From an uncultured Flavobacteriales bacterium (GTDB lineage: Bacteria; Bacteroidota; Bacteroidia; Flavobacteriales; Crocinitomicaceae), in contig CAMLET010000009.1 of the NCBI GenBank assembly GCA_946479125.1, positions 1 through 17,576 of the forward strand: a stretch of DNA of 17,576 bases, given 5' to 3'. Within the stretch, counting starts at the first letter, position 1. Each line of letters begins with the position of its first letter. The position numbers and the translations under genes were made by a program. The notes below the pieces were generated by a model. That model saw nothing but the letters and a program-made list of their open reading frames with translations. It was not told the DNA's origin and did not search any database. Shown in pieces: positions 1-5,778 of the stretch.

Positions 1-363
1 AACGGATATTTCTGGTTTAATTCTACTTATAAGTACAAAGTTTACAACCAGAAACCTCAGGTATTCTACACAAAAGAAAAGAGTGTCGGAAATCTGGATA
101 GAAAGAATGGCAGTAATCTGAACGAATATTTATCAATTGCAAAAGATCAGAAGAACAATCTTTGGATTGCCACTTATAACGACGGTGTTTATTACATCAA
201 GGGCAAGAAGATCACTCGATATCCCGTTCAGAACAATGGAAAAGACATCAATACATTCTACATTTATTCGGATAATTCTGGAAACACCTGGCTGGGAACG
301 CATGAAAACGGTGTTTATAAATTCAATGGGAAAGAATTCGAAGTTTGGAAAATGTCAAAATGA
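1..363 (+). CDS. C-terminal end of a two-component-regulator-propeller (Reg_prop) protein, 5' partial
   Basis: The frame is open from the first base and ends at TGA 361-363, giving the last 120 residues of a longer protein. Two blade-like repeats are visible: NNLWIATYNDGVYYIKGKKI (about residues 52-71) and GNTWLGTHENGVYKFNGKEF (about residues 95-114). The pattern 'D..GN.W.gT..nGvy.f.g' is typical of the Reg_prop beta-propeller blades found in the sensor part of hybrid two-component systems and in free-standing exported propeller proteins of Bacteroidota. No kinase or DNA-binding domain follows the propeller, so this copy ends in the propeller itself. The N-terminus and any signal peptide lie outside the window. 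A short gap of about 40 bp separates it from the next gene on the same strand, so cotranscription is possible. Confidence 0.75.
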   Translation, partial: NGYFWFNSTYKYKVYNQKPQVFYTKEKSVGNLDRKNGSNLNEYLSIAKDQKNNLWIATYNDGVYYIKGKKITRYPVQNNGKDINTFYIYSDNSGNTWLGTHENGVYKFNGKEFEVWKMSK

Positions 364-405
364 ACTTTTGAGTAATTGAATGTATTAGGTAATAAAATAG
401 CACTT

Positions 406-1014
406 ATGAATACAAAACCACTCCTTTTCGTCCTGGTACTACTCCTGTTCTGCAGCTTTCTTCACAAAAGCGATAATGGAAATAGAAGGGCGTTTTATGA
501 ATGTTCAGAACCTATGGATATCGACTCTACATTTTCTGAACTTAGACCAAATCAAACTTATTTTCACTTTGATAAAAATCAAAAAGTAAAAGATCTGGAT
601 ACGAACTCCTTCGTTTGGATGGAATCTAATCCTAAAGATTATTTTACAGCATACCTCATCAATACAACCGATTCAATATTCAATGCTAATCGACAAGACG
701 GTAGCTTGATAATGATTCAGGAAGCAAAAAATGCTGAAGGAGAATGGCAACCTATTGAATATTGGGTTTACAGTGGTTGCGGGAACAGCTATTTTGAACC
801 GTTGAGTCTTGAACCTGGAAAATACGTGATGATTCCAATCAAAGAGTACAACGGAAAAATGAAAACCAAATTCAGACTGAAAATGAAAAAAGATAAAAGT
901 CTTTTTTATTCTGAATCGTTTGATGGAACAATAAATCCTAGTCAATTTGAGAAAGAAACCAAAACTGTCAATGGAATTCTATACCATGGTCCGGCAAGCT
1001 ATTTAGACAAGTAA
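406..1014 (+). CDS. Small exported protein of unknown function
   Basis: This is a 202-residue protein when started at ATG 406. A TTG ten codons upstream is also in frame, but the ATG places the hydrophobic segment (residues 5-19, KPLLFVLVLLLFCSFL) directly at the N-terminus, as expected for a signal peptide or membrane anchor. A cysteine at residue 16 follows LLF, which is a poor lipobox because small residues are missing at -1, so lipidation is uncertain. The rest is polar. It contains a PIEYWVYSGCGNSYFEPLSL stretch and a later PGKYVMIPI strand that together suggest a beta-sandwich. I do not recognise a family. It lies 42 bp after the propeller gene on the same strand, and a role in the envelope is only an inference from the leader. 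Confidence 0.7.
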   Translation: MNTKPLLFVLVLLLFCSFLHKSDNGNRRAFYECSEPMDIDSTFSELRPNQTYFHFDKNQKVKDLDTNSFVWMESNPKDYFTAYLINTTDSIFNANRQDGSLIMIQEAKNAEGEWQPIEYWVYSGCGNSYFEPLSLEPGKYVMIPIKEYNGKMKTKFRLKMKKDKSLFYSESFDGTINPSQFEKETKTVNGILYHGPASYLDK

Positions 1015-1040
1015 CCCGCTTATAAAAAAGAAAAATACAA

Positions 1041-1076
1041 CGCTAGCGCGATCGGCCACGGCGGACTCGTGCTGAC
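1041..1076. repeat. GC-rich intergenic patch, possible degenerate REP-like element
   Basis: Within an AT-rich intergenic region, about 36 bases are strongly GC-rich. They begin with the 8-bp palindrome CGCTAGCG (1041-1048) and include a short inverted pair CACG/CGTG (about 1057-1060 and 1068-1071). The composition is unlike the flanking sequence on either side. No long perfect stem is present, so this could be a decayed repeat rather than an active structure. Confidence 0.35.
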
Positions 1077-1163
1077 AATTCTAATTACTGACATGAGCTA
1101 TAACCTCGCACCAGCTTTAGAAAATTATCCTACTTTTATCCTTCTTCATTGCCACACATAAAC

Positions 1164-2579
1164 ATGCCTAAACTGTTTTATCGTTTTTCCATCCTATTCT
1201 TACTTGCAATTGCGCAATTACATTGTGCAGTGTATGGTCAGGACACAACAAAGGTTGTCAACGATATTACACAACTGAATCCAATTGTTGTCAATTCTAT
1301 ACTTGCGCCAAAATCTACAAGCGAGATTGTGAATGCGGTGAAAAATCACAAAGGACCCATTTCTATTGGTGGTGGTAGATACAGCATGGGTGGACAAACG
1401 GCGACCGAGCAAGCGCTTCAGATCGATATGCGCAGTTTTGACAGCATTCTTCACTTTTCAGCTGAAGGGAAAATAATTACGGTTCAAACAGGAATCACCT
1501 GGCGGAAAATTCAGGAATTCATTGATTCATACAATCTCTCTGTGAAGATTATGCAGTCGTACGCAAACTTCACTGTTGGCGGTTCTTTGAGTGTGAATGT
1601 TCATGGAAGATACATTGGTGAAGGTCCAATCATTCTCTCTGTTCAGGAAATAAAATTGGTGCTTGCCAACGGAGAATTGATCATCGCTAGTCCAACCAAA
1701 AACAGCGAATTGTTCTTTGGCGCAATTGGTGGTTACGGCGGATTGGGCGTCATTACGGAAGCTACATTAATGCTTTCCAACAATGTAAAAATGGAACGCA
1801 CAGATGAAAAGCTTCCTATTTCGGAGTACAAAGATTACTTCATGGAACACGTTCAAAACGATTCTACGGTTGTGTTTCATAACGCAGATATTTATCCGAA
1901 ACGTTATAAGAAAGTCAGACAAGTTTCTTTCCGTGAAACCGATAAAGAGGTAACTGTAGAACATCGGCTTGTTACGGAAGACAAGACCTATGGATTCAAT
2001 CGATTTGCTTTTAAATTGATCTCGGGGTATCCTGGTGGGAAATGGATTCGACAACACTTCTTCGACCCGATTGTTTATAGTAAAAACCCAGTAGAATGGC
2101 GAAATTACGAAGCGAGTTACACTGTGCTTGAATTGGAACCGAAATCCAGAAAACGCTCGACCTATGTTTTGCAGGAATATTTTGTTCCGGTTCAGGAATT
2201 TGACAAGTTTTATCCGCTATTAACGGCAATTCTCAAAGAAAATAAGGTGAATGCAATCAACATTTCCATTCGACATGCGAAGAAAGATCCGGGTTCACTT
2301 TTGGCCTGGGCGAGAGAAGACGTTTTTGCCTTTGTGATCTATTACAAACAAGGAACAAAACAAAAGGATAAAGACAAGGTAAAAGCGTGGACACAATTGT
2401 TAATTGATGCGTCGATCTCATGCAATGGAAGTTATTACCTGCCCTATCAAATTCACGCTACAACAGAACAATTTGCAAATGCCTATCCGGAATCCAATAC
2501 TTTTTTCGAACTCAAAAAACGCGTTGATCCAACAAACAAGTTTCGAAACAAACTTTGGGACGCTTATTACAAGGAATAG
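1164..2579 (+). CDS. Exported FAD-binding (PCMH-type, FAD_binding_4) oxidoreductase
   Basis: This 471-residue protein (ATG 1164; a TTG five codons upstream is less likely) carries an N-terminal hydrophobic leader of about residues 2-21 ending near AVYG-Q, with no twin arginine. The mature part has the VAO/PCMH flavoprotein fold. A glycine-rich FAD pyrophosphate loop, SIGGGRYSMGG, follows a 'K.....I...V' region. A VGGSLSVNVHGR motif then matches the 'x.HG' loop of the DprE1/aldonolactone-oxidase family, and YGGLGVITEATL closes the FAD domain. The C-terminus DPTNKFRNKLW resembles the 'DP.g.F.N' end of alditol and aldonolactone oxidases. The first glycine loop lacks the histidine used for covalent flavin linkage in many relatives, so FAD is probably bound non-covalently. 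The substrate is unknown; oxidation of a sugar, lactone or polyol is plausible. It converges on the next gene with only 14 bp between the stop codons. Confidence 0.85.
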   Translation: MPKLFYRFSILFLLAIAQLHCAVYGQDTTKVVNDITQLNPIVVNSILAPKSTSEIVNAVKNHKGPISIGGGRYSMGGQTATEQALQIDMRSFDSILHFSAEGKIITVQTGITWRKIQEFIDSYNLSVKIMQSYANFTVGGSLSVNVHGRYIGEGPIILSVQEIKLVLANGELIIASPTKNSELFFGAIGGYGGLGVITEATLMLSNNVKMERTDEKLPISEYKDYFMEHVQNDSTVVFHNADIYPKRYKKVRQVSFRETDKEVTVEHRLVTEDKTYGFNRFAFKLISGYPGGKWIRQHFFDPIVYSKNPVEWRNYEASYTVLELEPKSRKRSTYVLQEYFVPVQEFDKFYPLLTAILKENKVNAINISIRHAKKDPGSLLAWAREDVFAFVIYYKQGTKQKDKDKVKAWTQLLIDASISCNGSYYLPYQIHATTEQFANAYPESNTFFELKKRVDPTNKFRNKLWDAYYKE

Positions 2580-2593
2580 CTCTTTGGAGAACG

Positions 2594-3898
2594 TTAATCC
2601 ATTCCATCAATACCACGATCTTCCTGTTCGATAGATGTTACTTCTGATAGCTGCCAAAGTTTATCAAGCAGAGTCATGTATTTCAGGTCAACAATTACTG
2701 GAAGTATGAAAGTGTATTTTTTTTCCTGGTTCGTTTCTTCCCGCACATAATAATTCGTAATTCCATGTTGTTTGAAAATCTGTTCGATTCGCTCGTTGGA
2801 AACATGGTTAAAGAAGGAAATTTCAAAGTTGTTAGTATAAAACCGGCACGCTCCACCCCAACCAAATTCGTTCACTTCTGAATAAGATATCGCAGGAAGA
2901 ATGGCAATCTTGTACTTCGACAAAGTCAATTCTTTCTGTAAGGCAAGTACTTTAGCTTTATCCTTCATTACGAAACTAACGAATGAACTATTTCTGGCAT
3001 CTATTCCTTTCGACTTCAAATAGGTAATCACTTCGTCTTGCTTAAAATCACCGGTCCAACTTACAAAATAGAGAGAATCAAGTGCTTTATACGTTACTGG
3101 TCCACGATTATAAGTGTGTATTTTAGGGAGCGCTGGACGAAGGTGCAGAAAGATATTGTGCTTCATAAAATCATTTTCCAAAAAGCCTTTTCCATTTACT
3201 TTTCCAGTCTCATCTATGATTTCTACTGCAGTATAAGAATCGTTTCTCAGGTTCAAAACACAACCCCATTCACTATTCTCTTGAATAAGCTTTGGATAGT
3301 AGGACGTGTCCTTTTCTATAACCTTGATTTTACATTTATTCGTAGATGTCAATTTATCGTCGAGTATGATAAGCTTCTTTGTATCTAATCTGCGAAGTAC
3401 TGTATTCAATTGAGGAACACCTTTATTCTTATATGGTTGAAATCCATACATCCACATATCGTAGTATTCATTCGCATTATTTCTGTTGTAGTAAATCGTA
3501 ATATTTCCGTGAAAATCTCCAAATCCTGTGGTATCACATCGAAAACTCAAGCGAATCATTGAATCGGGCAGAATCATAGATTTCCCGATGTTTTTTACAT
3601 CAAAATTTTGGTTTTGTGCAGAAATATCCAATACATAAAGCGGAAACTTCGATTCGTTCTTAAAGGAAAAAATATACTCTTTTCCGAGTTGCTTTTTTGA
3701 AAGCGTGTCCCACGAAAAAATATCGTTTACCACTAGAGGTGAATGTCCGTGCGATTTGTTATTCTCAATCACAAATTGATATTCCTTCTGTGAATGGTTC
3801 ACTACATGTTGTTTTCCCTTAATCAATTTAATAGCGGCGGCATTCTGCGACAAACATAAAACTGGGATGAGAAAACAAAGAAAAGTCAGCAACTTCAT
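2594..3898 (-). CDS. Exported protein with DUF1573-like Ig domain and a repeated C-terminal module
   Basis: This is a 434-residue minus-strand protein with a clear Sec signal peptide (residues 1-17, cleavage near LCLS-Q). Residues 58-140 look like the DUF1573 beta-sandwich of Bacteroidota: FSWDTLSKK is followed by YIFSFKNESKFPLYVLDI and later CDTTGFGDFHGNITIYYN, the usual 'F.F.N.g..pl.i' to 'y.t.g..G.f...i.v..N' pattern. The usual 'CGC' centre of DUF1573 is absent. The C-terminal half contains two segments of similar alpha/beta layout, one starting near DEVITYLKSKGIDARN and one near ERIEQIFKQHGITNYY. Each is a helix, then strands, then a helix, which suggests a tandem ferredoxin-like module. 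The function is unknown; a periplasmic or surface location is inferred from the leader. It stands alone on this strand. Confidence 0.7.
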   Translation of the reverse strand: MKLLTFLCFLIPVLCLSQNAAAIKLIKGKQHVVNHSQKEYQFVIENNKSHGHSPLVVNDIFSWDTLSKKQLGKEYIFSFKNESKFPLYVLDISAQNQNFDVKNIGKSMILPDSMIRLSFRCDTTGFGDFHGNITIYYNRNNANEYYDMWMYGFQPYKNKGVPQLNTVLRRLDTKKLIILDDKLTSTNKCKIKVIEKDTSYYPKLIQENSEWGCVLNLRNDSYTAVEIIDETGKVNGKGFLENDFMKHNIFLHLRPALPKIHTYNRGPVTYKALDSLYFVSWTGDFKQDEVITYLKSKGIDARNSSFVSFVMKDKAKVLALQKELTLSKYKIAILPAISYSEVNEFGWGGACRFYTNNFEISFFNHVSNERIEQIFKQHGITNYYVREETNQEKKYTFILPVIVDLKYMTLLDKLWQLSEVTSIEQEDRGIDGMD

Positions 3899-3993
3899 GT
3901 AACGGATTTATTAATCAATGTAAATTACAGAAATCTCAACGATAAGTTCATTAAACCAAATCAGGTTAACACTTATTTAATTCGAAATAATAA

Positions 3994-4053
3994 AACGCAA
4001 AGAAGCAAAGTACGCAAAGGGACACCGTCTTTGCGTTCTTCTTTCTTAGCGGT
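3994..4053. repeat. AACGCAAAG-type imperfect inverted repeat, copy A
   Basis: The left arm (about 3994-4019) is built from AACGCAAAG, AGCAAAG and ACGCAAAG. The right arm (about 4028-4053) is built from CTTTGCGTTCTTC, TTTCTT and AGCGGTT. The arms are largely complementary around a loop of about 8 bases, so the transcript would fold into a long imperfect hairpin. The element sits between the divergent DUF1573-like and GNAT genes. A second copy with its arms in the opposite order is at 5638-5702. Confidence 0.6.
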
Positions 4054-4094
4054 TCAAAAAAATCGCTTTATCTTCGTTTGAATTTTCAATACCG

Positions 4095-4613
4095 ATGATC
4101 CTTCGAAAAGCAAATCTATCCGAAATCCCGGCAATCTGGGAAATACTTCAACAGGCTATTGAACAACGCAGACAAGATGGAAGTCAGCAATGGCAAGACG
4201 GTTATCCAAATCCCGACACCATTGAAAACGATATCAATAATGGTTTTGGTTACGTATTGATCGAAAACGAAACAATAATAGCGTACGCAGCAATCATTTT
4301 CGAAGTTGAACCGGCTTACACAGATATTCAGGGTAAGTGGCTAACGAACGGCGATTACGTTGTGATTCATCGAGTAGCAACATCTAACGCTGTGAAAGGA
4401 AAAGGAATTGCAACGGAGCTTTTCAGGATGATTGAAGATGTGGCGATTAAGCAAAATGTTTTCAGCATAAAAGTGGACACGAATTTTGATAACGTTCCAA
4501 TGCTAAAAATTCTGGATAGACTAGAATACACTTATTGTGGTGAAGTGTTCTTTAGAGGTTCAGCGAGAAGGGCTTACGAGAAGGTACTGAAAACACATAG
4601 TTCACATAGTTGA
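4095..4613 (+). CDS. GNAT-family N-acetyltransferase
   Basis: This 172-residue protein has the normal length of a single-domain GNAT enzyme. Beta strand 4 and the acetyl-CoA pyrophosphate loop are seen in VVIHRVATSNAVKGKGIATE (residues 89-108), with the R/Q-x-x-G-x-G/A signature as K101-G102-K103-G104-I105-A106. A later DTNFDNVPMLKILDRLEY segment (128-145) matches the 'N..N..m..ly.k.GF' region. The N-terminus (MILRKANLSEIPAIWEIL) is the usual beta1-alpha1 start. The acceptor substrate cannot be told from the sequence. The last six residues (THSSHS) and the stop codon are encoded by a CACATAG intergenic repeat, so the C-terminal tail appears to have been replaced or extended by repeat sequence. 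The stop is 44 bp from the stop of the convergent DUF4287-like gene. Confidence 0.88.
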   Translation: MILRKANLSEIPAIWEILQQAIEQRRQDGSQQWQDGYPNPDTIENDINNGFGYVLIENETIIAYAAIIFEVEPAYTDIQGKWLTNGDYVVIHRVATSNAVKGKGIATELFRMIEDVAIKQNVFSIKVDTNFDNVPMLKILDRLEYTYCGEVFFRGSARRAYEKVLKTHSSHS

Positions 4614-4630
4614 TTCACATAGAAACATAG
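4591..4630. repeat. CACATAG short-repeat array, left copy
   Basis: Four spaced units are visible: ACACATAG, TCACATAG, TCACATAG and AACATAG. The array overlaps the last codons of the GNAT gene and runs into the convergent intergenic gap, ending before a run of six T. The reverse-complementary array is at 4904-4934, on the other side of the DUF4287-like gene. Confidence 0.65.
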
Positions 4631-4657
4631 TTTTTTACTGACCTAATTTCGTTGTTA

Positions 4658-4861
4658 TTATTGCTTTTTGAGGTACAACGTCGTCAATGTTCTTGCCCAG
4701 TAACGAGGAACATTATACGTGTTTTGAAGATGAGCCACAACATCATTTGATTTCTGTTCAGCAGCTTTGAATTCGTCAAGAATGGTAATCCATTCCTCAA
4801 TTTTCTTTCCCGTTTTCTCAATGACCTGCTCGTCATTTACTTCCCAGTATTCCTTTTTCAT
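4658..4861 (-). CDS. Small DUF4287-like protein
   Basis: This 67-residue soluble protein starts at ATG 4861 on the minus strand. The pattern EKTGKKIEEWITILDEF, then VVAHLQNTYNVPRYWARTLT, matches the short helical DUF4287 domain ('kTGks.eeW..lld......h.eivawLk.e.gl...wA..lv'), known as a stand-alone protein or joined to DUF5655. Its biochemical role is not established. It lies between two arrays of CACATAG repeats in inverse orientation and is followed upstream by a glutamine amidotransferase gene on the same strand with about 54 bp between them. The assignment relies on the recognisable TGK..EEW and W-A motifs, and the gene is probably real despite its size. Confidence 0.7.
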   Translation of the reverse strand: MKKEYWEVNDEQVIEKTGKKIEEWITILDEFKAAEQKSNDVVAHLQNTYNVPRYWARTLTTLYLKKQ

Positions 4862-4903
4862 TGTATATATTAAGTCTGAAATATACTTATTAAACTACTG
4901 TTG

Positions 4904-4934
4904 TCTATGTTCCTACTATGTGACTATGTGTTTC
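4904..4934. repeat. CACATAG short-repeat array, right copy (inverse orientation)
   Basis: The sequence contains CTATGTT, ACTATGTG and ACTATGTG units, the reverse complement of the array at 4591-4630. It overlaps the 3' end of the amidotransferase gene: its last codons (H-I-V-T) and its TAG stop are made of repeat sequence. The gap that follows, up to the start codon of the DUF4287-like gene, shows nothing else recognisable. Confidence 0.65.
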
Positions 4935-5488
4935 AAAAAATTAGCAAGAACCCCCAACCCGTGCTCCGATAAAATACTCTCTGGATGATACTGCACAGCC
5001 CAAACAGAAAGTTCTTTGTGTTCCAGCGACATCAGCACATCATCTTTTGAAATTGCAGTAGGAATTAGCGGAGAATCTTCCTTCAATTTAACCGCCCAGG
5101 AATGATAAAGTCCAACCATAAATTGTTCAGGTAAATTCTGATAAAGAACAGAATCGTTTTGCGTTTGAAGAACAGTCGTTGTTCCATGCTTCACTACCTG
5201 CTGATTATACAATTCATCACCAAAATATTCAGCAATGGCCTGCATTCCCAAACAAACACCTAAAAGCGGAATTTTGGTTTTCACAGCAAACTCAACCACC
5301 TCCATTAATCTTCCAGCTTCTTTTGGTAAACCTGGTCCGGGCGATAACACACAAGCGTCATAATCCAGAAGTATTTCCGGATCTATTTCCAGATTATTCA
5401 CCACCGTAATTTCAGCCTCTAACCGCTCAAAATAATGAACGAGATTATAAGAAAACGAATCGAAATTATCTATGAGTATTATTTTCAC
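4916..5488 (-). CDS. Glutamine amidotransferase, anthranilate / aminodeoxychorismate synthase component II (TrpG/PabA type)
   Basis: This 190-residue class I glutamine amidotransferase has the full length expected for TrpG or PabA. It starts with IILIDNFDSFSYNL, the diagnostic N-terminus of this family. The oxyanion-hole loop is SPGPGLPKEAG. The nucleophile is Cys79 in LLGVCLGMQAIAEYFG, and the triad is completed by His168 and Glu170 in VQYHPESIL. With a synthase subunit it releases ammonia from glutamine to aminate chorismate, feeding tryptophan or folate synthesis. No trpE/pabB or trpD is next to it here, so it may serve either complex or both. The immediate neighbours are DUF4287-like and GNAT genes. 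The last codons derive from an intergenic repeat, which slightly alters the tail but leaves all catalytic residues intact. I give no gene symbol because the two roles cannot be separated by sequence. Confidence 0.9.
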   Translation of the reverse strand: MKIILIDNFDSFSYNLVHYFERLEAEITVVNNLEIDPEILLDYDACVLSPGPGLPKEAGRLMEVVEFAVKTKIPLLGVCLGMQAIAEYFGDELYNQQVVKHGTTTVLQTQNDSVLYQNLPEQFMVGLYHSWAVKLKEDSPLIPTAISKDDVLMSLEHKELSVWAVQYHPESILSEHGLGVLANFLKHIVT

Positions 5489-5637
5489 CGCTGTAAATGC
5501 TTAAACTTGCATGCAACTACGAAATTACATAAACCAAAAGAGTTTTTACTCGGATTATGCTAAACCTCGAAAGTTTGCGTTAAACAAAGGAATTGTTCCG
5601 AAATTTAGGTAATGAATTGCAATGTATAGTGCAATTC

Positions 5638-5702
5638 TCCTTTGCGCTCTCCTTTCTTTGCGGTGTTATTAATTTCAACGCAAAGAAATAAGAACGCAAA
5701 GA
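5638..5702. repeat. AACGCAAAG-type imperfect inverted repeat, copy B (arms in reverse order)
   Basis: The left arm (about 5639-5665) reads CCTTTGCGCTCTCC then TTTCTTTGCGGTG. The right arm (about 5676-5702) reads CAACGCAAAG, AAATAAG, AACGCAAAGA. The arms pair with few mismatches around an AT-rich loop (TTATTAATTT). The left arm matches the right arm of copy A at 3994-4053 and vice versa. The rest of the 290-base gap between the amidotransferase and the glycosyltransferase contains no gene I can support; a TTGCATGCAA palindrome lies at 5507-5516. Confidence 0.65.
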
Positions 5703-5778
5703 TTTTGTTCGTCTTCGACGTACAGAATGATCTAGTTATCGAATGTTGGAATAGGATATAAAAAGTAGAAAACAAAGC

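Noticed and set aside
4767..4988. A 73-codon plus-strand frame opposite the DUF4287-like gene
   Set aside because: It is antisense to the better-supported DUF4287-like frame and runs through the CACATAG repeat and the end of the amidotransferase gene.
5507..5516. Palindrome TTGCATGCAA about 20 bases before the amidotransferase start codon as an operator
   Set aside because: A single 10-bp palindrome without a second site or a nearby regulator gene is too weak to call.
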